This document shows positions 1-9,923 of a DNA stretch of 64,000 bases, piece after piece. Location of the stretch: the NCBI RefSeq assembly GCF_900240295.1, contig NZ_OEQB01000003.1, positions 186,001 to 250,000 on the forward strand, written 5' to 3'. Origin of the DNA: Megasphaera vaginalis (ex Bordigoni et al. 2020). GTDB lineage: Bacteria; Bacillota; Negativicutes; Veillonellales; Megasphaeraceae. The translations under genes and the position numbers were made by a program. The notes under the pieces were generated by a model. The model did not search any database. It saw only the letters and a program-made list of their open reading frames with translations, and was not told where the DNA came from. The number at the start of each line of letters is the position of its first letter. The first letter of the stretch is position 1.

Positions 1-39
1 CTGCTCACACTTGCCCCTTCCGACGGCTTCGCCGCCACC

Positions 40-88
40 TTAGCCAAGGCAAAGCGTCTCACTCACTTTTACAGCGTCGCTCCGCTCC
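40..88. repeat. 49-nt direct repeat, left copy
   Basis: This 49-nt stretch is identical to 9875-9923, so the two copies flank the adhesin gene and its upstream region. Sequence just outside the identical core is also loosely similar, with a TTGCCCCTTCCG-type lead-in at both sites, so the full unit may be 90-100 bp. It is non-coding. The rest of 1-246 holds no gene I can support. Confidence 0.85.
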
Positions 89-246
89 TCGAAAAGTGGT
101 TCGCTTGCTTCCCGTCATCCGGGGACGGCTTGCAGTTTGCATTTTATTGTTTTATGGCAATAATCAAGTAATATATTTTAAAAACTTTGAATTCTTTCTT
201 CCTCAACGTCATATATGAATTATTTTGCTTTCTTTCATGCAGCATG

Positions 247-289
247 AAAAAACCCCGGGGAGTTATTTCCCTCGGGGTTTTCTTTTTTA
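247..289 (-). terminator. Rho-independent terminator of the adhesin gene
   Basis: Read on the minus strand, a GC-rich stem (ACCCCG-A-GGGA pairing with TCCCCGGGGT, one bulged A) closes a short AT loop and is followed by six T. It begins about 28 nt after the adhesin stop codon. Confidence 0.85.
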
Positions 290-316
290 CTTCGGTTGTG
301 CCGTTTTTATGAAGTT

Positions 317-3300
317 TTATTTTGCTTTTCTCTTCTCGTTGACACGGACTCTTTCGATGACCGGGTTTCCGTTTTTGTCTTTGGAAATGACATCGATACG
401 GAAACGTTCCAATTCCGGTTCGAATTCCTGAATCAGTTTTTCGTTTACGTTAAGGCCTTTTTGCATGGCTCTGTAAACGAGCTGCGCGAATTCGTAGCGG
501 GTCATCATGCGATCGCCTCGGAAGGTGCCGTCCGGGTAACCTTCGAGCAAGCCCTGTTTCGTGAGCTCTTCGACCGCTTCATAGGCCCAGTGGTTTTTCT
601 CGATGTCCGGGAAGAGTTTCATCTTCATCGGATCGAGTTCCTGTCCCTGACCGACGCCGACAATCGCCTGTCGCAATACTTCGACTTCCGAGCGGAGATC
701 TTTGATCTCTTTCGCCATAGCGATCTTGGAGGTCGTGACGTTATTGCCCTGGCCGAGTTTCACGGAAACGCCCGCGTTCACCATGTTTTCACCGCCGCCG
801 AACGAGCCGCCGACGCTGAACATGGTGTCTTCATTCGGACGATAGTACGCGCCGATAGCAACAGCGTTCGCGCCGCTGTAATTGCCGTAGCCGGCCGCGA
901 AGTCCCATTTGTCATCCGGATCAAAGTCCAGCGGATGGAGAGCGGCAAGCGCAGCTGCACCCGCGCCGACTCGGTTCACACGTCCGTCCAGTTCACTCAC
1001 TTTGCCGCCGAGAATGGCCAGATTCTGATTGCCCGCGTTCGCAATGGCATTGAGCTGTCTTACGTTCACCGCGTCGGTATCGGCTTTGCCGTCTGCCACG
1101 TTGGCGATTACCTTACCGCCGGCGTCAATGCCGTCTTTTTTGACGGACGGGCCGTCTTTGATGGTAAGACCGTCGTTGTTGATCGTTACGTCATTGCCTG
1201 CTTTGAAAGTGGCACTGCTTACTCTGGTCAGACCTGTCAGTTCTTTGTTCAGTTTGAGATTGTAACCGACTTTTTTGTTACCGTCCATGATGTCACCGAC
1301 AACAAGGTTGGTTTCTCCTTGCGCCGCCTCGACTTTCGGACCGGTTACGGTGTATTCTTTACCGCCATTGGCATTCGTGCCTTCGCTGACAGTGACATAG
1401 TCACCTGCTACCACAGTAGTATGCTTTTTCGCCGCTTCTGCCGCATTTTGCGATACCGCTTTCAACTGATCTTCTGTCGCTGCGCGGCCGGAGACATATT
1501 TGTCAGCATCCCATGTCGTATTGGAGAGTCCTGTGATTTGTCCCTTGCCTTTCGTGCCATCAACAGTGACATCACCTGCTTTGATTTTGTCGCCGAGACT
1601 TACCTTGTAGTTGACCGGCTTTCCGTCTTCTACAATTTTTTCAACTTTGACGCCGCTTTTTCCGTCATCTGTGACGGTTACCTGATTCGCATCGACATAG
1701 TCCTTAACGGTTTTTCCGGTAACGAGATTTTCATCTTTATCTCCGCCAATGGTCCCGTCTTTCGCGATGTCTACCACATATTTTGTAGACTTGTCCGCTT
1801 GTGTTTCAGAGGTAACGGTAATCTGGCTGTTTTCTGCCGCTTCTACAGTGACTTTGCTTCCAGCGACAGTTTGTTGCAGTTTGTACAACTGTCCGCCGTT
1901 CACCGCGTCGGTACTGTTTTCAGATACGTCGCCATCTGCCACGTTGGTGATTTTCTTCTTGCCCGCGTTGATACCGCCGGTGGTGACAGACGGACCGCCT
2001 GTAATCTTAAGACCGGTTTTGTCGAGCGTTACGTCATTACCTGCTTTGAACGTGTCGCTGCTTACGCTGGTAAGGCCTGTGAGCTCTTTGTTCAGTTCGA
2101 GTTTGTAGCCTACCTTCTTGCCATCCTTATCCGTATCGTCGGTAACAGTCAGGTTTTTCTCTCCATCAACTACGGTGAGTTTCGGGCCGTTGACGGTGTA
2201 GGTCGTTCCCTTTCCATCTTCCGTTTTTTTCGTAACGGTTACATAGTCACCTGCTTCTACGGTTGTCTTGCTATTTTTGATTTCCGTCTTAAGATCGGTA
2301 ACAGTTTCATTTTGGGAAATATCAATCTGTTTTCCGTCGATACCGTATTTAATGGTCGAGCCGTCTCTTGTAACGGTCAGTCCCTTATCTTTTACTGCTA
2401 CATCAAAGGTAACCTCATTACCGTCTTTAATTTCCGCTTCTCCATCAACGCCGCCCGCTTTCAGCTTCCACGAGGTCATCTTAGCGGCAATAGCTTTCGT
2501 GTTCTTGTCGATGTTTTCGGTGTTCTTACCGATAGCTTCGGTATTCTTACCGATGTTTGTCGTGTTATCCGTTACCTGTTTCTTGAACTTTGCATCCAAG
2601 CCTACGGTAACGGTCGGAGCAGTATCGTTGCCGCCTACGGTCACGGTGGTTTCACCGGCTGTACCGAGGAATTGGATATTCGGCGTCGATGTTTTGCTTA
2701 AGGTCAAATCCTTTTTAGTCGTAGCGTCTGCACCGCTAATCGAGAATTTCGCGGAAATATTGGTGACTGCCGTATCTCCGTCATTGATATTTTTCACCAG
2801 TTGAGTGTTATTTACACCATACTTGATAGTCGCGCCGTTTCTCGCTACGGTAAGTCCCTGACCCGTTTCTACGTCAAAAGTAACGTCATTATCCGTATTG
2901 TTAATCGTTTTTCCGGCTTTTTCCGCGTCTTTGTCTGAAGCAGCCTTCAGAACCCAAGAGTTCATCTTGCCTGTCACAGTCGAGTTGGTATTTATCTGCT
3001 TATTGATTTGGTCATTCAGCTTGGTTTCGCTCATGCCGAGCTTCAGGCCGTCATTGTCCACGGTCGCCGTGATATAGTCATCACCCGTGACTTTAACGGT
3101 ATCTTCGGCTTTCACGGTTTTTGTTCCTGTATTGGCGTCTTTCAGCGTCCAGCCTTTTTTGATGGTCGTGATGTCTTCCTTGTTGGTCGTGACTTTGCCT
3201 TCCAACGCTTTCAGCTGTGCGACGTTCACAGCATCATTGTCTTCCGCACCGCCTGCAACATTGGTAATGCGGCGGTAGTTCTGCTTAATCTTTTCATCAC

Positions 3301-6300
3301 CAATCGTATATTCAGAATTGCCGACAGATACTACACCGTTTTCTTTCTTGAAAGCTTCCTTGGATAAGTAAGCTTCTGTTTTTACATCATCGGCAATGTT
3401 GGCAAGAGAGTTATTGCCCAAAGCAAGGGAGTTGTCAGCAGCGACACGGGCATGCGAGCCGAGTGCTACCGATTGATTGACTTTTCCTGTGCCGTCCAGT
3501 GTCGATGTAATCGCGTAATCGCCCAAGGCCATGGAGCTTTCACCAAGCGCCCTTGCGAAATGACCGATGGCGGTAGAGTTCTTTCCTTCCGCTCTGGCCT
3601 GTTTGCCCAATGCATTGGCATAGTGACCGATGGCTTTGGACAAGACACCGACAGCCACTGTATTCGTATCAAAGGCTTCCGCACCTGCCCCGACGGCGGT
3701 ATTCTGATATCCGAAGGACTTCGCTCCAAATCCGACAGCTGTTGAGTTCTTCGTTTCCTTACCGGCTTCCACAACCGTGTCATCATCCACAGGCGTGTAG
3801 TAGTTATTCGAAACACCGGTGTCCGGCGTGGTTCCGTCTGCCGCCTGTTTGCCGATATAGGCTCCTCTGCCGATCGCCGTACCGTTCCATGCGGTGCTGT
3901 CCGTCGTCGCTTTGTATCCAAATACGGAAGAATGATTTCCCTCTGCCTTGGTCAGTGTCCCGACAGCGAGAGCGACTTCGCCCAGCGCTTTGGCTCCGCG
4001 CCCGTAAGCACTAGAGTCATCCGTTTTGGCTTCCGATTGCACACCGATAGCTAAAGAGTTACTTCCCTTTGCATTTGCACCATACGCCATGGCGACAGCG
4101 GTCGAAGCCTGCGCTTTCGCTGCCTGTCCGATGGCTACGCCCCAGCCGCCGGTCGCTTCCGCTTCTCTGCCGATCGCTATATCAGAATATCCGGCCGCCT
4201 TTGATTTCCATCCCGTCGCGAAAGCGGATTTACCCGATGCTGCGGCGTTTTTACCGATAGCAACCGCATCTGTCCCCGTCGCTCCGTCGTTACTCCAGTT
4301 CGTTCCGGCAGGATTTGCGCTGTCCTCAGAGTTTACTGAGAAATAGTGAATGGAAGGCAACTTGTCAATACGATCACCCAATTTGGTAATCGACTGGTTA
4401 TTTGTGATATCGAGCTTGCTTCCGTTGATACTGTACTTAATGGTCGAGTTTTCTCTCGTTACGGTGATCCCGTCGCCGGAAGCGTCAAAGGTAACTTCAT
4501 TACCGTTTTTGATGTCCTGCGGTGTTGTTTCGCCCTTTACTTTCAGCTTCCAAGAACTCATGACGCCACCAGGGCCTTCGGTAATGCCGAGGTCTTTTTT
4601 CAGCTGGTTCATGTTCAGCTTGTAAGTGACGTTTCTGTCCGTACCGACAGTTGAGGTCAGCGAGGAGCCGTTCTCCGTTGCTTCCGTTGTTTTGTCTACG
4701 GCAGCTTTGAAGGTAACCTCCTGCTTCGTATCTCCGCCGAGTGTAACATTCGCCGAACCCGTTCCGCCGTCTTTCACGGTGAAACCATTTTGCAATTTAG
4801 TGATATTCGTTTGGTTGGTTGTTGCGATAGTCTTGACGTCACTCAACTGTTTGAAGTTAACCGCATCGCCGTCTTCTGTACCGGCTGCCACGTTGGTAAT
4901 TTTCTTACTGCCTGCATCAATGCCTGTAGCGGTTACAGACGGACCGTTTGTAATGGTCAGTCCCGTTCCTCCGAGTGTGACGTTATCACCTGCTTTGAAC
5001 GTAGTACTGCTTACACTGGTAAGACCTGTGAGTTCTTTATTCAAGCTGAGCTTGTAGCCTATTTTTCTCTTATCCGTTGTGCCTGTTATTGTTTCTTCGT
5101 CATCTGCCACAGTCAGGTTGCCGCCGTCTACGGAGAGTGTCGGTCCTTTGACGGTGTATACGGTTCCGTCTACGTTCTGTTCTTTGCCTTCCGTAACAGT
5201 TACATAGTCGCCTGCTTTGACTGTGGTTCTCGCTGCTTTCAGCTGGAGTACGTTTACGGCGTCATTGTCGTGGATACCGCCTGCCACATTGACAATACGG
5301 CGATAGTTCGCTGCGACGTCCTTATCCCCTACTTTGTACGCCGGATTGCCGACCGAGACGATACCCGCTGCGGCTTTCACTTCTTCATCGCTGAGGTATG
5401 CTTTTCCGTCAATCGCTTCTTTCGCGAAAGAGTTGCTGCCGATGGCAACACTGTTTTCATCATAAGCACGCGCGCCGAATCCCAGCGCTACGCCGCCTTT
5501 TTTGTACACGATGGTATTCGCGCCGAGAGCCGTTGCGAATTCCGCGCGGGAGTCCGCCCAATGACCGACCGAGGTCGATTCTTTTTCAAATGTACGCGCC
5601 TGTTTGCCCAGTGCCGTGCTGTAATTCCCTTTGGCAACCGCCGCGGCACCGACCGCTGTCGTATTGGTGTCATGTGCTTCCGCACCTGCTCCCAATGCCG
5701 TCGTTTGGAATCCGAAAGCACTCGCTTTCATACCGATCGCCATCGAGTTTTCGCGTGCCAGTTTTCCCGGACCCGCTACTGTATCATCAGCGACCGGCAA
5801 ATACGGTTCGCTCGGGTTCCATGCATCCCCCGGATTCGACATGCCCGTACCCAGATGACCCTGCGTTTTGGCGCCGACATAGGCGCCATCACCGATGGCT
5901 ATTCCGCGACCACCCGTTTCATCTACCGTGCTGTTCGTTCCTACTGCAATTCCGCGGTTCGCCAACGATTTTGCCTGCGTACCGAAACTGATTCCGTTTT
6001 CCGCATCCGTTTTCGCAGTCGTGCCAATCGCAATGCCTTGATTCTTGGTTACAGCGGCCTCCTGCCCGATCGCGGTAGCGTACATTGCGGCTTGCGCCTT
6101 AGCTTCATTGCCGAGCGCTATATTGGCAAATCCCGCAGCGTCACTCTTCATGCCCAGAGCAAGTGAATAATGCGCGTTCGCGCCTGTGTGAGCGCTTGCA
6201 CCCATGGCTACTGCAGCATAACCCTCACTTTTTGCTTTTTGGCCGATCGCAATGGCCTTATTTCCTGTCGCGCCGTCATTATTCCAGTTGGTGTCGGCAG

Positions 6301-9196
6301 GTTTTTTACTGTCATCTGCTTTGACGGAGAAATAGTGAATGGAAGGCAAGTTGTCTACTTTGGTATTCAAGGCCTTCAGCTGCGCAACGTTCACCGCGTC
6401 GGTGTCCTGTATACCTGCGGCAAGGTTGGTGATTTGTCTTGTCTTATCTGACGTGCCTACGGATATTGCGCCGTTTCCTGATTTCCATGTCGATGTCGTC
6501 TTTGCGGAGGCTTCTCCCGTGAGAGGATCATAGCCGGCAATACCCGCAGCGGTACTTGCTACGGAACCGGTACCCAAAGCCACGCCGCCGTCCTCGCTGA
6601 CGTTGGCGTCATTGCCGAGGATGGTGACGTTCGATTTTTCGGTTTTCGCTTTCGTTGTCAGCGAGCCGATAATGATATTTCCATTGACGTTTTCCAACTC
6701 GTGGTTGTCGCCCAGTATCAGGTTATGACTGGAATCGACAACGGTGTTTCTGTTGCCTGTAACGATGTTATAGGTTACTCTCGGAGTGCTTGGCCCATTC
6801 TCGTCAGGTTGCGAATTGGAAATTTCGTTGCCTACGCCGGAAACTTGCGTATAGAGAGCGCCTGACACCAAGTTCCCGTCACCTTCGACGCTCACATGGC
6901 TTCTTCCCTTCTGGAAAAGGCCGGTCGGGTCGCCACCGTCTATAGGATCAAGGAAATCCTGCTCTTTTTGCTTATCTTCATCGGTCAGCGCTTCGTTATT
7001 ATACGCGTCATACACAAAGTTGCCCGTACCACGGACAAACGTACCGTGAGACTCCTCGACTCTGTTCATGTTCCCGATAACTTTATCTTCCCGACCACCA
7101 TTTTCCGCACTTTGAGCAAATATAGTGTTATCTGATCCGAGAATAATGCTTTGATCAAACTGTCCTTCTTTGGCCTTTAATCCACCGGTATAATTGTCCG
7201 AATTTTCACCGACGATGACGCTACCCTGTCCTCTGACAAATGAATGAGCACCTAAAGCAACGGCACCATCGCCATCTGATGATGTATGAGCACCGATAGC
7301 AATCGCACCCCGTTTGCTGGCGCCATCATTTTTGTAGTTGCCTTCATTAGGCGCCATGCCTTCACTTTTTACAGAAACGTAGTGCAAGAAAGGCATATTA
7401 TTATATAAGTATCTGATTCTTGAATCATTTGTACTTACATCCGTCTTAAGACGCCCGATGTCTCCCTCGTTTGTGCGTACCCTCCCGGAAAGATTGGTAA
7501 TACTTGTGGTATTGGTAGCGATTCTCGCTCCCAGCTTATTTTCCGACGCAACAAGGTCTTTCCATGCTTTGCTCTGGAGAGCTTTCAGCTGCGCCACGTT
7601 GACCGCGTCGGTGTTGACCGCGTCGGTGTTGTCCGTACCGGCAGCGACATTGATAATTTGTCGGGTAATATCCTTTTGCTGATTACCGACAGAAACGGCC
7701 GCTTTTGTGGCTTTCCACGTGGAAGTTTCGTCCGCGCCGGCGCCCAACGGATCATAACCGACTTTACCGGCTTTGCCGTAACTCGGAGAGCTATAAGATC
7801 CTACGTTGGATTCACTGCCCAACGCCACGCCGCCATCGATATCCGCTCTGGTGTTCGCGCCGAGGGTCACCGCGTCCTTCGCATAGGCTATCGACTTATA
7901 TCCGAGAGCCGTTGCGTTTTCCAAGGCCGCATTGGCGCTGCTCCCGATTGCCGTACCGCCTTCAGCTAATTGTTTTTGCCAGACATCACCCACATTGGCA
8001 GTTCCGCCCAATGCGATCGAGTTTTTGCCGTACGCTCTGGCTTCCCGTCCGATAGCGACGGTATTATACACCGTTGCCGTATCATTTTCATTGCCGGCCA
8101 TTGCGCTGCGACCGATGGCAATCGTATCACCGCTGTATGCCTGCGCCCCGCCGCTCGAAGATTCGTGGTCACTGCCGATGGCAATCGCACCGAGTCCTTT
8201 AGCAGTTGCGTTATTACCGAAGGCAACGGAATCCATCGCCGATGCTTCCGAGCCGAATCCGAAACTCGAGGCATAGTGTGCCTTCGCCTTCGCACCCGTA
8301 CCGATGGCGGTGGAGTGACGGCCATGTGCTTTGGCATCCGTACCGATGGCAATCGCACCGAACTTTTGTGTGATGTCACTGGTTACGTAGGGTAATTTTG
8401 TTTTCGGGTCATATTGAATCGACTTACCTGATTTTGGGGTAAAGCCAGGAGCTGTAGACCAATCCGTCGTGTTATCATCTTCGTCCAAGCCGGCTTCAGC
8501 TTGAATCCCGATGGCAATACCTTTATGAACGGCACGTGCGTCGTTCCCGACGGAAACCGACTTGTCGCCCAGCGCCCAGGCATGGTTACCGATAGCGACG
8601 CCACCGTCACCGTGATAACCGTCCTTATCCTTGGATCCTCCCGCCAAAGCAGAGCGACCGATGGCAACGCCATGCTTGGCTTCCGCGAATGCACGGTAGC
8701 CGAGTGCCATGGAGTGCGCACCGAAAGCCCCGTCGTTATTGACGTTGGTCCAGTCTGATTTGGCATAGCGTTCCAGATAGTCACGGGACGGTTCAATATA
8801 GTCCGGACGTACGGCAAAATACCGAAGCGTAAGTCCGTCCTTCTTAAGTTTCTCACCGATTTTACTCGAAACATCATTATAGTAGAAAATACGATTAGCA
8901 ATCGCATCAGGAAAGTTCGTGGGCCCGTACTCCGCTTTCGCACCGGGAATTTCTCCACCGTGTGCAATCTTATCAAGCAAATCTAGGGCGACTTCGTTCT
9001 TGATTTCCTCTTTTTCCTGTTGTGTCAGCGCCTGTACATCTGCCACGCCTCCTGCCAAAAGCGCAGTCATGACAAAGACGGCAAGCAGGCTGTTTTTAAC
9101 ACGTGACTTATTATTCCCGTGTCCTTTCGCCAGCTCGGATGCAACGACCCAGCAGTTTTTCGTCTTACTCCAAATTAACTTATAAATTTTATTCAT
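317..9196 (-). CDS. giant trimeric autotransporter adhesin with C-terminal SLH domain
   Basis: Type Vc secreted adhesin of about 2959 residues. The start at 9196 is chosen because AGGAGG lies four bases upstream and the product then begins with an extended signal peptide (MNKIYKLIWSKTKNCWVV) typical of this family. Four YadA-like head blocks, rich in AIAIG/AVALG repeats and necks of the DAVNVAQLKAL type, begin near residues 122, 600, 950 and 1615. A stalk with repeated TVEAGDYVTV and ELTGLTSVSS modules follows. The YadA membrane anchor lies at about 2760-2812 (GYGNYSGANAVAIGAYYRP). After the anchor come a short coiled coil and one SLH domain near 2855-2910 (FPDIEKNHWAYEAVEEL). In Negativicutes, SLH domains tether outer-membrane proteins to peptidoglycan, so the tail is probably periplasmic. 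This is a single-gene transcript. Confidence 0.95.
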   Translation of the reverse strand: MNKIYKLIWSKTKNCWVVASELAKGHGNNKSRVKNSLLAVFVMTALLAGGVADVQALTQQEKEEIKNEVALDLLDKIAHGGEIPGAKAEYGPTNFPDAIANRIFYYNDVSSKIGEKLKKDGLTLRYFAVRPDYIEPSRDYLERYAKSDWTNVNNDGAFGAHSMALGYRAFAEAKHGVAIGRSALAGGSKDKDGYHGDGGVAIGNHAWALGDKSVSVGNDARAVHKGIAIGIQAEAGLDEDDNTTDWSTAPGFTPKSGKSIQYDPKTKLPYVTSDITQKFGAIAIGTDAKAHGRHSTAIGTGAKAKAHYASSFGFGSEASAMDSVAFGNNATAKGLGAIAIGSDHESSSGGAQAYSGDTIAIGRSAMAGNENDTATVYNTVAIGREARAYGKNSIALGGTANVGDVWQKQLAEGGTAIGSSANAALENATALGYKSIAYAKDAVTLGANTRADIDGGVALGSESNVGSYSSPSYGKAGKVGYDPLGAGADETSTWKATKAAVSVGNQQKDITRQIINVAAGTDNTDAVNTDAVNVAQLKALQSKAWKDLVASENKLGARIATNTTSITNLSGRVRTNEGDIGRLKTDVSTNDSRIRYLYNNMPFLHYVSVKSEGMAPNEGNYKNDGASKRGAIAIGAHTSSDGDGAVALGAHSFVRGQGSVIVGENSDNYTGGLKAKEGQFDQSIILGSDNTIFAQSAENGGREDKVIGNMNRVEESHGTFVRGTGNFVYDAYNNEALTDEDKQKEQDFLDPIDGGDPTGLFQKGRSHVSVEGDGNLVSGALYTQVSGVGNEISNSQPDENGPSTPRVTYNIVTGNRNTVVDSSHNLILGDNHELENVNGNIIIGSLTTKAKTEKSNVTILGNDANVSEDGGVALGTGSVASTAAGIAGYDPLTGEASAKTTSTWKSGNGAISVGTSDKTRQITNLAAGIQDTDAVNVAQLKALNTKVDNLPSIHYFSVKADDSKKPADTNWNNDGATGNKAIAIGQKAKSEGYAAVAMGASAHTGANAHYSLALGMKSDAAGFANIALGNEAKAQAAMYATAIGQEAAVTKNQGIAIGTTAKTDAENGISFGTQAKSLANRGIAVGTNSTVDETGGRGIAIGDGAYVGAKTQGHLGTGMSNPGDAWNPSEPYLPVADDTVAGPGKLARENSMAIGMKASAFGFQTTALGAGAEAHDTNTTAVGAAAVAKGNYSTALGKQARTFEKESTSVGHWADSRAEFATALGANTIVYKKGGVALGFGARAYDENSVAIGSNSFAKEAIDGKAYLSDEEVKAAAGIVSVGNPAYKVGDKDVAANYRRIVNVAGGIHDNDAVNVLQLKAARTTVKAGDYVTVTEGKEQNVDGTVYTVKGPTLSVDGGNLTVADDEETITGTTDKRKIGYKLSLNKELTGLTSVSSTTFKAGDNVTLGGTGLTITNGPSVTATGIDAGSKKITNVAAGTEDGDAVNFKQLSDVKTIATTNQTNITKLQNGFTVKDGGTGSANVTLGGDTKQEVTFKAAVDKTTEATENGSSLTSTVGTDRNVTYKLNMNQLKKDLGITEGPGGVMSSWKLKVKGETTPQDIKNGNEVTFDASGDGITVTRENSTIKYSINGSKLDITNNQSITKLGDRIDKLPSIHYFSVNSEDSANPAGTNWSNDGATGTDAVAIGKNAAASGKSAFATGWKSKAAGYSDIAIGREAEATGGWGVAIGQAAKAQASTAVAMAYGANAKGSNSLAIGVQSEAKTDDSSAYGRGAKALGEVALAVGTLTKAEGNHSSVFGYKATTDSTAWNGTAIGRGAYIGKQAADGTTPDTGVSNNYYTPVDDDTVVEAGKETKNSTAVGFGAKSFGYQNTAVGAGAEAFDTNTVAVGVLSKAIGHYANALGKQARAEGKNSTAIGHFARALGESSMALGDYAITSTLDGTGKVNQSVALGSHARVAADNSLALGNNSLANIADDVKTEAYLSKEAFKKENGVVSVGNSEYTIGDEKIKQNYRRITNVAGGAEDNDAVNVAQLKALEGKVTTNKEDITTIKKGWTLKDANTGTKTVKAEDTVKVTGDDYITATVDNDGLKLGMSETKLNDQINKQINTNSTVTGKMNSWVLKAASDKDAEKAGKTINNTDNDVTFDVETGQGLTVARNGATIKYGVNNTQLVKNINDGDTAVTNISAKFSISGADATTKKDLTLSKTSTPNIQFLGTAGETTVTVGGNDTAPTVTVGLDAKFKKQVTDNTTNIGKNTEAIGKNTENIDKNTKAIAAKMTSWKLKAGGVDGEAEIKDGNEVTFDVAVKDKGLTVTRDGSTIKYGIDGKQIDISQNETVTDLKTEIKNSKTTVEAGDYVTVTKKTEDGKGTTYTVNGPKLTVVDGEKNLTVTDDTDKDGKKVGYKLELNKELTGLTSVSSDTFKAGNDVTLDKTGLKITGGPSVTTGGINAGKKKITNVADGDVSENSTDAVNGGQLYKLQQTVAGSKVTVEAAENSQITVTSETQADKSTKYVVDIAKDGTIGGDKDENLVTGKTVKDYVDANQVTVTDDGKSGVKVEKIVEDGKPVNYKVSLGDKIKAGDVTVDGTKGKGQITGLSNTTWDADKYVSGRAATEDQLKAVSQNAAEAAKKHTTVVAGDYVTVSEGTNANGGKEYTVTGPKVEAAQGETNLVVGDIMDGNKKVGYNLKLNKELTGLTRVSSATFKAGNDVTINNDGLTIKDGPSVKKDGIDAGGKVIANVADGKADTDAVNVRQLNAIANAGNQNLAILGGKVSELDGRVNRVGAGAAALAALHPLDFDPDDKWDFAAGYGNYSGANAVAIGAYYRPNEDTMFSVGGSFGGGENMVNAGVSVKLGQGNNVTTSKIAMAKEIKDLRSEVEVLRQAIVGVGQGQELDPMKMKLFPDIEKNHWAYEAVEELTKQGLLEGYPDGTFRGDRMMTRYEFAQLVYRAMQKGLNVNEKLIQEFEPELERFRIDVISKDKNGNPVIERVRVNEKRKAK

Positions 9197-9218
9197 ATTT
9201 CCTCCTAAAAAGAGAATC

Positions 9219-9239
9219 GCAGCTAAAAGCTGCCCCCCC
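9219..9239 (-). promoter_or_regulatory. 5' leader: G7 tract plus small hairpin
   Basis: On the minus strand a T6G7 run is followed at once by a perfect GCAGCT-TTT-AGCTGC hairpin. It lies between the adhesin promoter and its Shine-Dalgarno site (9201-9206). Homopolymer tracts of this kind can change length by slippage, so expression may vary. The sequence shows only the tract; the regulatory role is inferred. Confidence 0.5.
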
Positions 9240-9269
9240 AAAAAATATCGACGCTATTGTTGTATTATC

Positions 9270-9298
9270 ATTATAAGCCACATGTCAACGTATATCAA
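9270..9298 (-). promoter_or_regulatory. sigma-70-type promoter of the adhesin gene
   Basis: On the minus strand, TTGATA (9298-9293) and TATAAT (9275-9270) are separated by exactly 17 nt. This predicts a leader of roughly 65 nt before the adhesin ATG. A second candidate -35, TTGACA, lies inside the spacer. Confidence 0.75.
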
Positions 9299-9585
9299 AT
9301 ATTTTCTATATAACTATAGTATTATTTTTAATCATGCATGACAGATATCCGGTAAGAAGTATGAAAAAGCACAGGAAATGTAACATCGTTTTCTCAGTTA
9401 ACACGAGGTTTTCGGAAGAGTGCCATGGAGAAAGGAAATAAAAATTTCAAATTTCTTTTTTCTTATTTTTATTTTTACTTATATAATATAATGAATTCTT
9501 TCTCGGTTGTTTGTTGTATCCGAAAAGCAGTGTAGTTTTTTGTGTGAGTCATTTCCATATTTTTCGGTTTTACTCACACTTGCCC

Positions 9586-9794
9586 CTGCCGTCATTCTTG
9601 AGCGGTATCAAGCATACATGAAGAAAAGAAACATAAAAAAAGATTATTATGAGTAGCGAAGAATCCGGCATAGGATAATCGAAATCGCATAGTTAACACC
9701 TGCATTTCCTGCCTGGATTCTTCACTCTGAGTCATTTCCTTTTGTTACATTACAATCATACCGATTTTTACCACCGTTCAAGAATGACAGGCAG
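9586..9794. repeat. nested inverted-repeat, MITE-like element
   Basis: Outer arms (CTGCC.TCATTCTTGA.CGGT at 9586-9606 and its near-complement at 9773-9794) enclose a second inverted pair (GAAGAATCC.GCA at about 9651-9675 and its complement at about 9708-9728). No open frame fits the roughly 210-bp unit. The structure resembles a small non-autonomous palindromic element. A separate 8-bp hairpin (GTGTGAGT/ACTCACAC) lies at 9542-9579. Apart from these and the 49-nt repeat, 9300-10060 is non-coding. Confidence 0.5.
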
Positions 9795-9874
9795 GTATTT
9801 AGTGCCGTTCTGTAAAAAACGTTCTTTCGTTTTTGCTCCAACCTACCCCTTTCGTCAACCTGTCGGTTGACACT

Positions 9875-9923
9875 TTAGCCAAGGCAAAGCGTCTCACTCA
9901 CTTTTACAGCGTCGCTCCGCTCC
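9875..9923. repeat. 49-nt direct repeat, right copy
   Basis: This is a perfect copy, in the same orientation, of 40-88 (it begins TTAGCCAAGGCAAAGCG). The two copies are 9.8 kb apart and bracket the adhesin locus. Its origin is unknown; it could be a dispersed intergenic repeat or a recombination remnant. Confidence 0.85.

Noticed and set aside
296-2701. An 801-codon plus-strand open frame opposite the adhesin 3' part
   Set aside because: It mirrors a repetitive gene with a clear signal peptide, domains, promoter and terminator on the other strand, and shows no domain or ribosome site of its own.
40-9923. The 49-nt repeats as phage attachment sites
   Set aside because: They bracket the adhesin, not the phage block, and no integrase lies between or beside them.
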